Below, piece by piece: positions 27,288 to 35,512 of a DNA stretch of 64,000 nt. The stretch comes from Gordonia soli NBRC 108243 (GTDB lineage Bacteria > Actinomycetota > Actinomycetes > Mycobacteriales > Mycobacteriaceae): NCBI RefSeq assembly GCF_000334455.1, contig NZ_BANX01000001.1, positions 1 through 64,000 on the forward strand. The letters are read 5' to 3'. Both the position numbers and the translations under genes were made by a program. Within the stretch, counting starts at the first letter, position 1; each line of letters starts with the position of its first letter. The notes beneath the pieces are model-generated. The model saw only the letters and a list, made by a program, of their open reading frames with translations, did no database searches and had not been told where the DNA came from.

Positions 27288-28343
27288 TTACAGCTGCTCG
27301 GTTTCAGCGAAATCCTCACCGGAGTCGCCGTCGAACGACGACGCCTCGTCCGACCACGTGCCGGTGGCCGGGTCGTAACCGGCGACCTGCGACGGGTCGA
27401 AGCTGGCCGGGCTGTCCTTGAGGGACAGTCCGAGCGCGTGCAGCTTGACCTTGACCTCGTCGATCGACTTCTGACCGAAGTTGCGGATGTCCAGCAGGTC
27501 CGACTCGGTCCGTGCCACCAGCTCGCCGACGGTGTGGACACCCTCGCGCTTCAGGCAGTTGTAGGACCGGACGGTCAGCTCGAGATCCTCGATCGGCAGG
27601 CTGAACGACGCGATGTGGTCGGCCTCGGCCGGCGACGGCCCGATCTCGATGCCCTCGGCCTCGACGTTGAGTTCCCGGGCGAGCCCGAAGAGCTCCACCA
27701 GGGTCTTGCCCGCCGACGCCAACGCGTCACGCGCGCTGATCGAGTTCTTGGTCTCCACATCGAGCACCAGACGGTCGAAGTCGGTGCGCTGCTCGACACG
27801 GGTCGCCTCGACCTTGTAGGTCACCTTGAGCACCGGCGAGTAGATCGAGTCGACCGGAATACGGCCGATCTCGGCACCCGACGCCTTGTTCTGCACGGCC
27901 GGGACGTAGCCACGACCCCGCTCGACGACGAGCTCGATCTCGAGCTTGCCCTTGTCGTTCAGGGTGGCGATGTGCAGATCGGGGTTGTGCACGGTGACAC
28001 CGGCCGGGGGCACGATGTCGGCACCGGTCACGGCACCCGGTCCCTGCTTGCGGACGTACATGGTCACCGGCTCGTCCTCTTCGGAGCTCACCACGAGGCC
28101 CTTGAGGTTCAGGATGATGTCGGTGACATCCTCCTTCACGCCCGGGACGGTGGTGAACTCGTGGAGCACGCCGTCGATACGGATGCTGGTGATCGCCGCG
28201 CCCGGGATGGACGACAGCAGAGTACGGCGCAGCGAGTTACCGAGGGTGTAGCCGAAGCCGGGCTCGAGCGGTTCGATGACGAACTTGGACCGGTCGTCGG
28301 CGAGGATCTCCTCGGTCAGGGTGGGTCGCTGTGAGATGAGCAT
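27288..28343 (-). CDS. rpoA: DNA-directed RNA polymerase subunit alpha
   Basis: The 351-aa alpha subunit nucleates polymerase assembly. N-terminal domain: [28 protein letters not shown] and the region around GYVPA; C-terminal domain (about 250-315): [26 protein letters not shown] and [11 protein letters not shown], which contacts UP elements and activators. An acidic tail of about 35 residues follows. Located between rpsD and rplQ, as expected. Confidence 0.98.
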   Translation of the reverse strand: MLISQRPTLTEEILADDRSKFVIEPLEPGFGYTLGNSLRRTLLSSIPGAAITSIRIDGVLHEFTTVPGVKEDVTDIILNLKGLVVSSEEDEPVTMYVRKQGPGAVTGADIVPPAGVTVHNPDLHIATLNDKGKLEIELVVERGRGYVPAVQNKASGAEIGRIPVDSIYSPVLKVTYKVEATRVEQRTDFDRLVLDVETKNSISARDALASAGKTLVELFGLARELNVEAEGIEIGPSPAEADHIASFSLPIEDLELTVRSYNCLKREGVHTVGELVARTESDLLDIRNFGQKSIDEVKVKLHALGLSLKDSPASFDPSQVAGYDPATGTWSDEASSFDGDSGEDFAETEQL

Positions 28344-28416
28344 TTCTGTTTCTCCTTTGGCCGACCGCTATATGACGGCCTCGAGGGTGAACCGAGCAGC
28401 GTGAGCTGCCGGAGGA

Positions 28417-29022
28417 TTACTTCGAGTAGAACTCGACGATGAGCTGCTCCTGCAGGGGCACGTCGATCTGCGCACGCTCGGGCACCTTGTGCACGAGGAT
28501 GCGGAGGGTCGACGGGACCACCTGCAGCCAACCCGGGACCGGACGATCGCCGAGGAGCTCCTTGGCGATCTGGAACGGGACGGTCTGCAGCGACTTCGGC
28601 CGGACATCGATGATGTCGTACTGGCTGACGCGGTAGCTGGGCACGTCGACCTTCACACCGTTGACGGTGAAGTGGCCGTGGCTGACCAGCTGGCGGGCCT
28701 GACGACGGGTCCGGGCGATGCCGGAGCGGTACACGACGTTGTCCAGACGCGTCTCGAGGATCTGCAGCAACTCGTCACCGGTCTTGCCGTTGCGACGGTT
28801 GGCTTCCTCGTAGTAGCGACGGAACTGCTTCTCCAGGACGCCGTAGGTGAAGCGGGCCTTCTGCTTCTCCTGCAGCTGGAGCAGGTACTCGCTCTCCTTG
28901 ATCCGCGCGCGGCCGTGCTGGCCGGGCGGGTAGGGGCGACGTTCGAACGCCTGATCGCCGCCGATGAGATCGACGCGAAGACGACGGGACTTCTTGGTGG
29001 CGGGGCCGGTATAACGAGCCAT
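28417..29022 (-). CDS. rpsD: 30S ribosomal protein S4
   Basis: Primary 16S rRNA-binding protein of 201 aa, the usual length. Features: N-terminal MARYTGPATKKSRRLRVDL, the S4 domain with LDNVVYRSGIARTRRQARQLVSHGHFTVNG (in part), and C-terminal LQEQLIVEFYSK. No zinc-binding cysteines are present, so it is the zinc-free form. In many bacteria S4 also represses its own operon; I see no clear pseudoknot in the short leader. Confidence 0.98.
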   Translation of the reverse strand: MARYTGPATKKSRRLRVDLIGGDQAFERRPYPPGQHGRARIKESEYLLQLQEKQKARFTYGVLEKQFRRYYEEANRRNGKTGDELLQILETRLDNVVYRSGIARTRRQARQLVSHGHFTVNGVKVDVPSYRVSQYDIIDVRPKSLQTVPFQIAKELLGDRPVPGWLQVVPSTLRILVHKVPERAQIDVPLQEQLIVEFYSK

Positions 29023-29046
29023 TGCTTACTGTTCCTCCCTTTCCCG

Positions 29047-29454
29047 CTAGACCCGACGCCGCTTGGGCGGACGGCAACCGTTGTGCGGCTGCGGGGTGAC
29101 ATCAGAGATGGTGCCGACCTCGAGACCGGCGGCCTGCAGCGACCGGATCGCGGTCTCACGACCCGAACCCGGTCCCTTGACGAACACGTCGACCTTCTTG
29201 ACGCCGTGCTCCTGGGCCTTGCGGGCAGCGTTCTCGGCTGCGAGCTGCGCCGCGAACGGCGTGCTCTTACGCGAGCCCTTGAAGCCCACGTGGCCCGACG
29301 AGGCCCAGCTGATCACGTTCCCGTTGGGGTCGCTGATCGAGACGATGGTGTTGTTGAACGTCGACTTGATGTGTGCATTGCCGTGCGGGACGTTCTTCTT
29401 ATCGCGACGGCGAGTGCCCTTCTTGGGGCCTGCGCTACGTGACTTCGGAGGCAT
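29047..29454 (-). CDS. rpsK: 30S ribosomal protein S11
   Basis: A 135-aa platform protein of the small subunit. [20 protein letters not shown] sequence is seen as [39 protein letters not shown] and C-terminal [18 protein letters not shown] are standard. Its ATG shares one base with the rpsM stop (TAATG), so translation is probably coupled. Confidence 0.98.
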   Translation of the reverse strand: MPPKSRSAGPKKGTRRRDKKNVPHGNAHIKSTFNNTIVSISDPNGNVISWASSGHVGFKGSRKSTPFAAQLAAENAARKAQEHGVKKVDVFVKGPGSGRETAIRSLQAAGLEVGTISDVTPQPHNGCRPPKRRRV

Positions 29455-29822
29455 TACTTCTTCTTCCCGGCGATGGTCTTCTTCGGGCCCTTACGAGTAC
29501 GGGCATTGGTCTTGGTGCGCTGTCCGCGGACGGGCAGGCCACGACGGTGGCGCAGACCCTGGTAGCAGCCGATCTCGATCTTGCGACGGATGTCGGCCTG
29601 GACCTCGCGGCGCAGGTCACCCTCGACCTTCACCGAGCTCTCGATGTACTCACGCAGCTTCGCGACGTCAGCGTCGGTCAGATCCTTGGCGCGGAGATCG
29701 GCGCTCAGACCGGTCCCCTCCAGGATCTCCTTGGAGGTGGTACGCCCAACTCCATAGATGTAGGTCAGTGCGATCTCCAGCCGCTTCTCGCGGGGGAGAT
29801 CCACACCAGCAACACGTGCCAT
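29454..29822 (-). CDS. rpsM: 30S ribosomal protein S13
   Basis: A 122-aa head protein contacting P-site tRNA and the 50S subunit. It has [20 protein letters not shown], the helix-two-turn-helix, and the basic C-terminus [19 protein letters not shown] 229-base gap separates it from rpmJ; the gap holds no gene but contains short inverted repeats such as CAGAGG...CCTCTG (29849-29899 region), possibly a leader for the rpsM-rplQ part of the operon. Confidence 0.97.
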   Translation of the reverse strand: MARVAGVDLPREKRLEIALTYIYGVGRTTSKEILEGTGLSADLRAKDLTDADVAKLREYIESSVKVEGDLRREVQADIRRKIEIGCYQGLRHRRGLPVRGQRTKTNARTRKGPKKTIAGKKK

Positions 29823-30050
29823 GTGGCGGATTCCTTTTCGTTCTCAGAGGTCTTCTCCCAGTCCGCCCCGAACGCTGTCGGGCTCCGGCCTCTGATCCGG
29901 AGGTAGGCGTGGACTCGTGTGTCCGCGCTGGTGTTGGGAGGGCTTCAGATGCTGTGGCGACCAGTCCGGTGGTGGCCGGCGCCGCAGCGGTGTTCAGTTG
30001 TCGGTATTCGGTTGTCGTCACTCGATCTCAAGCGACCTGATCGGTGTGGA

Positions 30051-30164
30051 TCAGCCCTGACGCTGCTTGTGACGCAGGTTCTCGCAGATCACCATGACCC
30101 GACCGTTGCGGCGGATCACCTTGCACTTCTCACAGATCGGCTTGACGCTCGGCTGCACCTTCAC
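30051..30164 (-). CDS. rpmJ: 50S ribosomal protein L36, zinc type
   Basis: A 37-aa protein: it starts [13 protein letters not shown] and contains [10 protein letters not shown], giving the Cys-x2-Cys and later Cys/His (ENLRH) zinc-ribbon ligands of the C+ form of L36. Many actinobacteria also carry a zinc-free paralogue; none is seen here. It begins with GTG at 30164, preceded by AGGAGAG. It lies in the typical infA-rpmJ-rpsM order. Confidence 0.95.
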   Translation of the reverse strand: MKVQPSVKPICEKCKVIRRNGRVMVICENLRHKQRQG

Positions 30165-30252
30165 GTCAATCTCTCCTGCTCATCGACCCGCGCGCACGAC
30201 GCAGCGCCATGCCCACGGGTGTCGGGTTCCCCGAACTGTTGTCCGGGAGGTC

Positions 30253-30474
30253 TTACTTGTATCGGTAAACGATCCGGCCACGAGCGAGGTCGTAGGGCGA
30301 GAGTTCCACGACGACCCGGTCCTCGGGCAGGATGCGGATGTAGTGCTGTCGCATCTTGCCGCTGATGTGGGCGAGAACCTTGTGACCGTTCTCCAGCTCG
30401 ATGCGAAACATCGCATTCGGCAGGGGTTCGACCACGCGACCCTCGACCTCGATGGCCCCGTCTTTCTTCGCCAT
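30253..30474 (-). CDS. infA: Translation initiation factor IF-1
   Basis: A 73-aa OB-fold factor that binds the ribosomal A site during initiation. [40 protein letters not shown] and the C-terminal [10 protein letters not shown] are nearly invariant in actinobacteria. GGAGGAC sits 5 bases before the ATG. The 5' region carries two adjacent small hairpins. Confidence 0.98.
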   Translation of the reverse strand: MAKKDGAIEVEGRVVEPLPNAMFRIELENGHKVLAHISGKMRQHYIRILPEDRVVVELSPYDLARGRIVYRYK

Positions 30475-30496
30475 GTCCTCCGCGATCCTGGCTGGC

Positions 30497-30526
30497 GTTC
30501 GGCGTGCCGAACAGTCCGGTGGACTG
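30497..30526 (-). promoter_or_regulatory. Two tandem hairpins upstream of infA
   Basis: GTTCGGC-GT-GCCGAAC (30497-30512) and CAGTCC-GGT-GGACTG (30512-30526) are two perfect small inverted repeats side by side, 22-52 bases upstream of the infA start codon. They would form in the leader RNA of the infA operon, or could be protein-binding DNA sites. I infer a leader control element; the promoter itself should lie further upstream, but I cannot place it with confidence. Confidence 0.5.
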
Positions 30527-30754
30527 CGGACACGGTGGACGCGAAGCCGGGTTGACTCAGTGTTTATCCGTTAGGGTGATGGCACCTACCGGGACCGGAG
30601 CGAACATCGATCGGATCGGGACCCGGTCGATGACACGCGCAGATACCGGCGCGCGATGCGCACCGACGGTCCATGTTACGCGAACAGCCGCGAGCAGTCC
30701 AAATGCGCGTCAGACCCCGTCTGTGCTGCTCAGCTGGGCTGCTCAACCGGACCC

Positions 30755-31966
30755 TCAGCTGCCCTGCCTGGCGAGGCCGGCGCCCACCCGGTGGTCGAAG
30801 AGCCAGCGCTGCGAGCGATCGGTCACCACATGGGCGAAGACCTGGCGCATCGCGAACTCCGAGACGACCCTTCCCACGCGGCCGGGCGTCTTGGCACTGC
30901 TGGATCGTGCGCCGACCGCCACCACCTTCTCCACCCGCTTGCGGCGTGCGGCCTCGAAACCCGCGAACGCCGCCTGCGGGTCGGGTGCCACGGCCAGCTT
31001 CTCGGCGAGCACGACCGCGTCCTCGAGCGCCATCGACGCCCCTTGCCCGGAGCTCGGCGCCGGCGCGTGGATGGCGTCACCGATCAGCACGATCCGGTCG
31101 CGGTGCCAGATCGGGACCGACGCCAGGTCGTGGGTGTTGTCGGCGGCCAGCTCGACCTCCCCGGCCGCGATGAGGTCGGCGAAGGGACCGACGTCGGGGC
31201 GGGCGAGATCGACGAGCATCTCGCGCCACCGGTCCGCCGGCGTCGATGCACGCTCGGCTCCCGACACCGGCTCTCGGGGCACGTTGGCGAACCACACCAC
31301 ATCCCCCGAGGGGGTGGGCAGAGCGCCGAAGAACGCCCGCCGACCGAAGACGAACGTCCACGACCCGGGCGAGAGTTCTGTCGCGGGCACCGCATCTGCG
31401 CGCGTGACGCCGCCGAAGTTCACCAGACCGACGTACCGACCGGCCGGCGCATCCGGGTCGACGGCCCCGCGGACCACCGAGGAGATGCCGTCGGCCCCGA
31501 CCACGAGGTCACCGTCGATCCGGCGCCCGTCCGCCAGGCCCAGCGACGCATCGCTCGGCGAACCCGTGACCGCGACGACCCCGACTCCGTCGACCACCTC
31601 CACCCCACGCTCGCGCGCCGCGTCCAGTAGCGCGGCCGCCAACTCCGGCCGCCGGAACGACAGCGCCGGGGTGCCGCCGGGCGTCCCGTCGTCGAGCGGG
31701 GCACCGAGTCCCAACTCCCCCAGCAGACGTCCCGTCGCACCGACCATCCGATTGGTCCGGGTCGGCACCCCGAGATGGCGGACCTCGTCGAGGACGCCGA
31801 TCGCAGCGAGTGCGGCGAGGCCATTCGGCGTGATGGTGAACCACGACCCGCCCCGCCGGCGTTCCGGCGTCGAACGCTCGACCACCACCACATCCATCCC
31901 GATGGTCCGCAACGCCGTCGCCGACGCCGGACCCGCGATTCCGCCGCCGACCACCAGTGCGCGCAT
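30755..31966 (-). CDS. FAD-dependent monooxygenase (PHBH-type)
   Basis: A 403-aa group A flavoprotein hydroxylase. GGGIAGPASATAL (residues 7-19) is the FAD-binding GxGxxG; GADGISSVVR is the DG motif for FAD/NADPH; IGDAIHAPAPSSGQGASMALEDA (about 280) contacts FAD phosphate. Typical substrates are aromatic compounds or antibiotics; here unknown. It is divergent from a MarR gene with inverted repeats between them, so MarR-controlled induction by the substrate is likely. AAAGGA precedes the ATG. Confidence 0.9.
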   Translation of the reverse strand: MRALVVGGGIAGPASATALRTIGMDVVVVERSTPERRRGGSWFTITPNGLAALAAIGVLDEVRHLGVPTRTNRMVGATGRLLGELGLGAPLDDGTPGGTPALSFRRPELAAALLDAARERGVEVVDGVGVVAVTGSPSDASLGLADGRRIDGDLVVGADGISSVVRGAVDPDAPAGRYVGLVNFGGVTRADAVPATELSPGSWTFVFGRRAFFGALPTPSGDVVWFANVPREPVSGAERASTPADRWREMLVDLARPDVGPFADLIAAGEVELAADNTHDLASVPIWHRDRIVLIGDAIHAPAPSSGQGASMALEDAVVLAEKLAVAPDPQAAFAGFEAARRKRVEKVVAVGARSSSAKTPGRVGRVVSEFAMRQVFAHVVTDRSQRWLFDHRVGAGLARQGS

Positions 31967-31977
31967 GGCACAATCCT

Positions 31978-31987
31978 TTCGTACGAA
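31978..31987. promoter_or_regulatory. Palindrome TTCGTACGAA before the monooxygenase
   Basis: A perfect 10-bp palindrome, 12 bases upstream of the monooxygenase ATG and overlapping its SD region. A second operator half-site-like place for the MarR regulator is possible. Short palindromes can arise by chance, so support is modest. Confidence 0.4.
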
Positions 31988-31997
31988 AAACGTATGT

Positions 31998-32026
31998 TTC
32001 GATCATCGTTAGATTCGATGATCGAA
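31998..32026. promoter_or_regulatory. Probable MarR operator (11-bp inverted repeat)
   Basis: TTCGATCATCG (31998-32008) and CGATGATCGAA (32016-32026) are perfect reverse complements separated by 7 bases, centred in the short divergent intergenic region. Size and symmetry fit binding of a MarR dimer, which would control both the monooxygenase and its own operon. The surrounding DNA is distinctly AT-rich for this genome. Confidence 0.65.
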
Positions 32027-32053
32027 TCATTCGGATATCGAAAGGAAAGCACG

Positions 32054-32539
32054 GTGGTACGCACCCGTCAAGAGGCCGTCGGCGAGGTCGGCCGGGCCCT
32101 ACAGCGGTACCAGCGGACCGTGCAGGCCTTCGACGACGCGGTCGGTCGTGCACTCGGCGTCGGCGCCGCCGACCTGCGCTGCCTCGACGTGCTCAGTGAG
32201 AGTCCGCGCACAGCAGGCGAGCTCGCGGTGGCGGCCGGGTTGCGCCCGGCCGCTACGACCGCCCTGATCGACCGCCTTGCCGAACGCGGGCTCGTACGTC
32301 GCTCACCGTCGCCGACCGACCGTCGGCGCGTGATGGTCGAGCTCACCGATTCCGGGCGCGACCGGGTCTGGTCTGCGTACGGACCGATGGTCGTGGAGGG
32401 TCAGGGTCTGTTCGACGACACGACGATCGCCGAGCTCGATCGACTCGCGACATTGCTGGCCGACATGACCGCCCTCACCGAGCGCCACCGGGCGCGGGTC
32501 GAGGACGCACCACGCGACGAGACGGGACCGACCACATGA
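32054..32539 (+). CDS. MarR-family transcriptional regulator
   Basis: A 161-aa winged-helix protein. LRCLDVLSESPRTAGELAVAAGL is the recognition helix region, RPAATTALIDRLAERGLVRRSPSPTDRRR the wing with the conserved DxRxx, and helices at both ends dimerise. GTG 32054 follows AAAGGAAAG by 7 bases; an ATG at 32018 lies inside the operator and is less likely. It probably represses the divergent monooxygenase and the downstream membrane gene, with which it overlaps by 4 bp. Confidence 0.88.
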   Translation: MVRTRQEAVGEVGRALQRYQRTVQAFDDAVGRALGVGAADLRCLDVLSESPRTAGELAVAAGLRPAATTALIDRLAERGLVRRSPSPTDRRRVMVELTDSGRDRVWSAYGPMVVEGQGLFDDTTIAELDRLATLLADMTALTERHRARVEDAPRDETGPTT

Positions 32540-33030
32540 GCGCACCGCTGGAAGCATGGTCCGACTTCAACGTCGCGGTGGCGAGCGCCAGCGGAGCCCT
32601 GGCCGGTCTGTTGATCGTGGCGATGTCGGTCAACATCGAGAAGATCCTCGCCGCGCGGGGTGGCACCGCGCGCAGTGCGACCGCGATCGCGTCACTCGCG
32701 ATCGGCCTGCTCGCCACCTGCCTGTGCCTGGTGCCGAACCAACCTCTGTGGGCTCTGGGTGCGGAGATCCTCGGCGGGACGGTGCTACTGGCCGTCTACG
32801 CCTGCTCCGCGGTGCGTTACATCGTCACCGACCGCACCCAACCGTGGCACCTGATGCCCGTCAAGGTCGTCCTCGCGGTCGCGCCGCTCGCGCTGTTCGT
32901 CATCGGTGGTGTGGCCCTGATCGTCACCGACTCGCCTGGTGGCTACGGCTGGGTCGCGGCGGGCGCCGTGATGGCGATGCTCAGCGGCGTCGCCTTCTCC
33001 TGGATCGCACTCGTCGAGTTCCTGCGGTAG
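32536..33030 (+). CDS. Four-helix membrane protein, unknown function
   Basis: A 164-aa protein with four hydrophobic helices (about residues 15-33, 47-66, 73-92 or so, and 108-128, plus a C-terminal one), no signal peptide and no known motif. Start overlaps the marR stop (ATGA), so it is coupled to the regulator. It may help export or sense the same compound; that is inference. Confidence 0.75.
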   Translation: MSAPLEAWSDFNVAVASASGALAGLLIVAMSVNIEKILAARGGTARSATAIASLAIGLLATCLCLVPNQPLWALGAEILGGTVLLAVYACSAVRYIVTDRTQPWHLMPVKVVLAVAPLALFVIGGVALIVTDSPGGYGWVAAGAVMAMLSGVAFSWIALVEFLR

Positions 33031-33047
33031 TTCATCGCCGACCCAAG

Positions 33048-34262
33048 TCAGCGCGCCGCAAGGGTGTCGTCGATCCAATCCAGGACCCGACGGTTGAGCA
33101 GCGTGCGATTGGTCATCTCGCAGTGCTCACCCGCCCCCTCGGCGGCGGTGAACCGGATCAGCGTCGCCTTCTCCCCCACCGCGGCGACCAGGGTCTCCGC
33201 TCCCTTGCCCAGGATGTCGTTCTCCGCGGAGGTCGCCAGCAACGGGCAGGAGATCGATGACGCGACGTCCGAGATCCGATACTGCAACGAGGTCTCGATG
33301 AACGAGCGCAGATCGTCGACACCGTTCACCCAGAAGCCACGGTTCTCGATGCGCCACCGCATCGACGCATTGGACTCGATCATCGACTTCATCCCGTCGA
33401 TGATCGACTGATCGATCTTCGACGGATCGGCCACCGCATCCGACGGGGCGCCCATCGCCTCGGCGAAGGCGCTCATCGCATCTCCGACGTCCCATGCACC
33501 CGGGTCGGCGACCACGGCCGCGAGCCGATGCTCTCCCGATGCGCCGCGTGGGGCGAGGTAGCCACCGAGACTCCACCCGCTGAGCACGATCGAGTCGGCG
33601 TCGACGATCGGCGAGGTCACCGCGAAGTCGACGACCGCCGAGATGACGGTCTCCCAGTCGGGACGCATCGGTATCCCCTGCTTGTACAACAGTTCTCCCT
33701 GCCCGGGACCGTCGAAGAGCAGGACGTGGTAGCCACGGCGCAGTGCGGCGACCGCCGATGCGAAGTACATGTCGGTGATGGTCGCGTCGTATCCGTTGGT
33801 GAGGATGATCAGCGGCCGCTTCGTGTCCGCGTGGCCATCGGCTGCAACGAGATAGCCCGGCAGCGTGGTGTCCTCGAACGGGATGCGCACCGGCTGCACC
33901 GGCGCGTCACCGAGGGCCAGTCCGGCGTCGAACATCGCGACCTGCTTGTCGAAGGCCGCCACCAGCCGAGCGTCGACCGGCGATCCGTAGAGCGGGTGGT
34001 ATGCCGCCGCGTACGCGACGCTGGCCTTGAGGAAGAGCTCTCGGGCCGAGTCGCCATGTCCACTCGTCGAAGCGGAGTCGGCGTCTGCGGCGAGACGGTC
34101 GCCCAGTGCGACCCACGCCGCGTAGAACGCGCTGTCGTCTCCACCCCCGACGGCCTCGGCGACCGCTTGGATCTCGCCGAAATCGGCGCCGCCGTAGGGG
34201 ATGTAGGCCAGGGCCCACGTGCCGAACTCGTCGTGCTGGTCGTTCTGGAAGAGCAGGGTCAT
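33048..34262 (-). CDS. Alpha/beta-hydrolase (FrsA/DUF1100-like)
   Basis: A 404-aa enzyme. After a helical N-terminal domain (about 130 residues) comes the hydrolase fold with LIILTNGYDATITDMYFA, LLFDGPGQGELLYKQG, nucleophile elbow LSGWSLGGYLAPR, acid in LLATSAENDILGKG and histidine in GAGEHCEM. DGPGQGE and the two-domain plan fit the FrsA/2,6-dihydroxypseudooxynicotine-hydrolase type, which cleave C-C or C-N bonds. ATG 34262 has GAGAGGCGG upstream. Confidence 0.85.
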   Translation of the reverse strand: MTLLFQNDQHDEFGTWALAYIPYGGADFGEIQAVAEAVGGGDDSAFYAAWVALGDRLAADADSASTSGHGDSARELFLKASVAYAAAYHPLYGSPVDARLVAAFDKQVAMFDAGLALGDAPVQPVRIPFEDTTLPGYLVAADGHADTKRPLIILTNGYDATITDMYFASAVAALRRGYHVLLFDGPGQGELLYKQGIPMRPDWETVISAVVDFAVTSPIVDADSIVLSGWSLGGYLAPRGASGEHRLAAVVADPGAWDVGDAMSAFAEAMGAPSDAVADPSKIDQSIIDGMKSMIESNASMRWRIENRGFWVNGVDDLRSFIETSLQYRISDVASSISCPLLATSAENDILGKGAETLVAAVGEKATLIRFTAAEGAGEHCEMTNRTLLNRRVLDWIDDTLAAR

Positions 34263-34355
34263 CGATCCGCCTCTCGCGATGCACCCACGTGGGCTGTGCT
34301 CATGACTATGGCAAAGATCGGGTGGCGCGGCACGGCGTTTCCGGTCATGGGCTTT

Positions 34356-34370
34356 CCAGCACTGTGCTGG
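34356..34370. promoter_or_regulatory. Palindrome in the 34.3-kb divergent promoter region
   Basis: CCAGCAC-T-GTGCTGG is a perfect 7-bp inverted repeat followed directly by CACAAT, a fair -10 element 10 bases before the ATG of the next plus-strand gene. This suggests a short-leader or leaderless message whose promoter is covered by a dimeric regulator. No regulator gene is adjacent. Confidence 0.4.
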
Positions 34371-34384
34371 CACAATGCCTTTCC

Positions 34385-34774
34385 ATGGTCGCGTTCCTCA
34401 TCCGCACCGCCTTCACCGCCGTCGCGCTGTGGGTGGCCACTCTCATCGTTCCCGGGCTCGACTTCGTCGGCGGATCGGGAACCGCACAGAAGGTCGGCAT
34501 CGTCGTCGTGGTGGCGCTGATCTTCGGTGTCGTCAACGCGATCGTGAAGCCGATCGTCCAGATCCTGTCGATCCCGCTCTACATCCTCACGCTCGGTCTG
34601 ATCCACATCGTGATCAACGCGTTCATGCTCGAGATCACCGCGTGGATCACCCGCAACACCACCCACTGGGGTCTCGAGGTCGAGAGTTTCTTCTGGTCGG
34701 CGATCCTCGGTGCGATCGTGGTGTCCATCGTCAGTTGGGCTCTGGCGCTGCTGCTGAAGGAGCCGGTGGAGTGA
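34385..34774 (+). CDS. Phage-holin family IV (DUF360-type) membrane protein
   Basis: A 129-aa membrane protein of four helices. Typical features: VVNAIVKPIVQILSIPLYILTLGL and a polar loop before FWSAILGAIVVSIVSW. The family name is historical; members are widespread chromosomal proteins with no proven holin role. Its stop overlaps the next gene's GTG start (GTGA), so the two are expressed together. Confidence 0.85.
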   Translation: MVAFLIRTAFTAVALWVATLIVPGLDFVGGSGTAQKVGIVVVVALIFGVVNAIVKPIVQILSIPLYILTLGLIHIVINAFMLEITAWITRNTTHWGLEVESFFWSAILGAIVVSIVSWALALLLKEPVE

Positions 34775-35499
34775 GCCCGCGTCGACTGGCCCTCGCCGCC
34801 GGAGCCGTCGCGGCACTCCTGCTCGGGGTGACCGCCTGTGGCGACGACGGTGACAGCGGTGACAAGCCGCGCACGGTCACCGTGGTCGGCTCGGGCGAGG
34901 TGACCGGGACCCCGGACACCCTGCGCGCCGACATCGGCGTCGAGGCGACCGGCTCCGACGTCTCGTCGGCCTTGAACGCGGCCAACACAGAGGTCGGGAA
35001 GATCACCGACGCCGTGGTGGCGGCCGGGGTCGATCGCAAGGACGTCCAGACCCAGCAGGTGTCGCTCAACCCGCAGTACACCGGGACATCGCCGGGTGGC
35101 GCGCCTCAGATCTCCGGGTATCAGGCGACCAACACCGTTCGCGTCACGATCCGGGACATCCCCAAGGCGTCCAACGTGCTCGCCAAGGCGGCAGATGCCG
35201 GCGGCGACGACACCCGGATCAGCAACGTGTCCTTCGCCATCGACGACGACTCCGACCTGCTCGAACAGGCCCGGAAAGCGGCCTTCGACGATGCCCGCGG
35301 TCGCGCCGAGCAGTACGCGGGTCTGGCAGGCGACTCGTTGGGCAAGGTCATCACCATCAACGAGACGACCAGCGGTCAGGATCAGCCCGCAGCCCAGACG
35401 CTGCAACGTGATTCGAGCGCGGCCTCGTCGCCGGTGCCGATCGAGCCGGGCGAGCAGACCCTGCGTTTCACCGTCACGGTCACCTACGGCCTGAAATAG
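34771..35499 (+). CDS. SIMPL-domain (DUF541) lipoprotein
   Basis: A 242-aa exported lipoprotein. An N-terminal signal (RRLALAAGAVAALLLG) ends in the lipobox VTAC, with Cys as the lipid anchor, followed by an acidic linker. The rest is a SIMPL domain: TVVGSGEVTGTPDTLRADIGV, QTQQVSLNPQY, GYQATNTVRVTI, and KAAFDDARGRAEQYAGLAG. SIMPL proteins form periplasmic oligomers with unclear roles in stress. Coupled with the holin-like gene, so probably an envelope pair. Confidence 0.9.
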   Translation: MSPRRLALAAGAVAALLLGVTACGDDGDSGDKPRTVTVVGSGEVTGTPDTLRADIGVEATGSDVSSALNAANTEVGKITDAVVAAGVDRKDVQTQQVSLNPQYTGTSPGGAPQISGYQATNTVRVTIRDIPKASNVLAKAADAGGDDTRISNVSFAIDDDSDLLEQARKAAFDDARGRAEQYAGLAGDSLGKVITINETTSGQDQPAAQTLQRDSSAASSPVPIEPGEQTLRFTVTVTYGLK

Positions 35500-35512
35500 C
35501 GGCAGTTCGGGG

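Noticed and set aside
25570..28334. Long plus-strand frames (556 and 677 aa)
   Set aside because: Antisense shadows of truA, rplQ and rpoA.
29823..30021. Minus-strand frame in the rpmJ-rpsM gap
   Set aside because: Runs into rpsM out of frame, no SD, no homologue recognised; the gap is more likely a leader.
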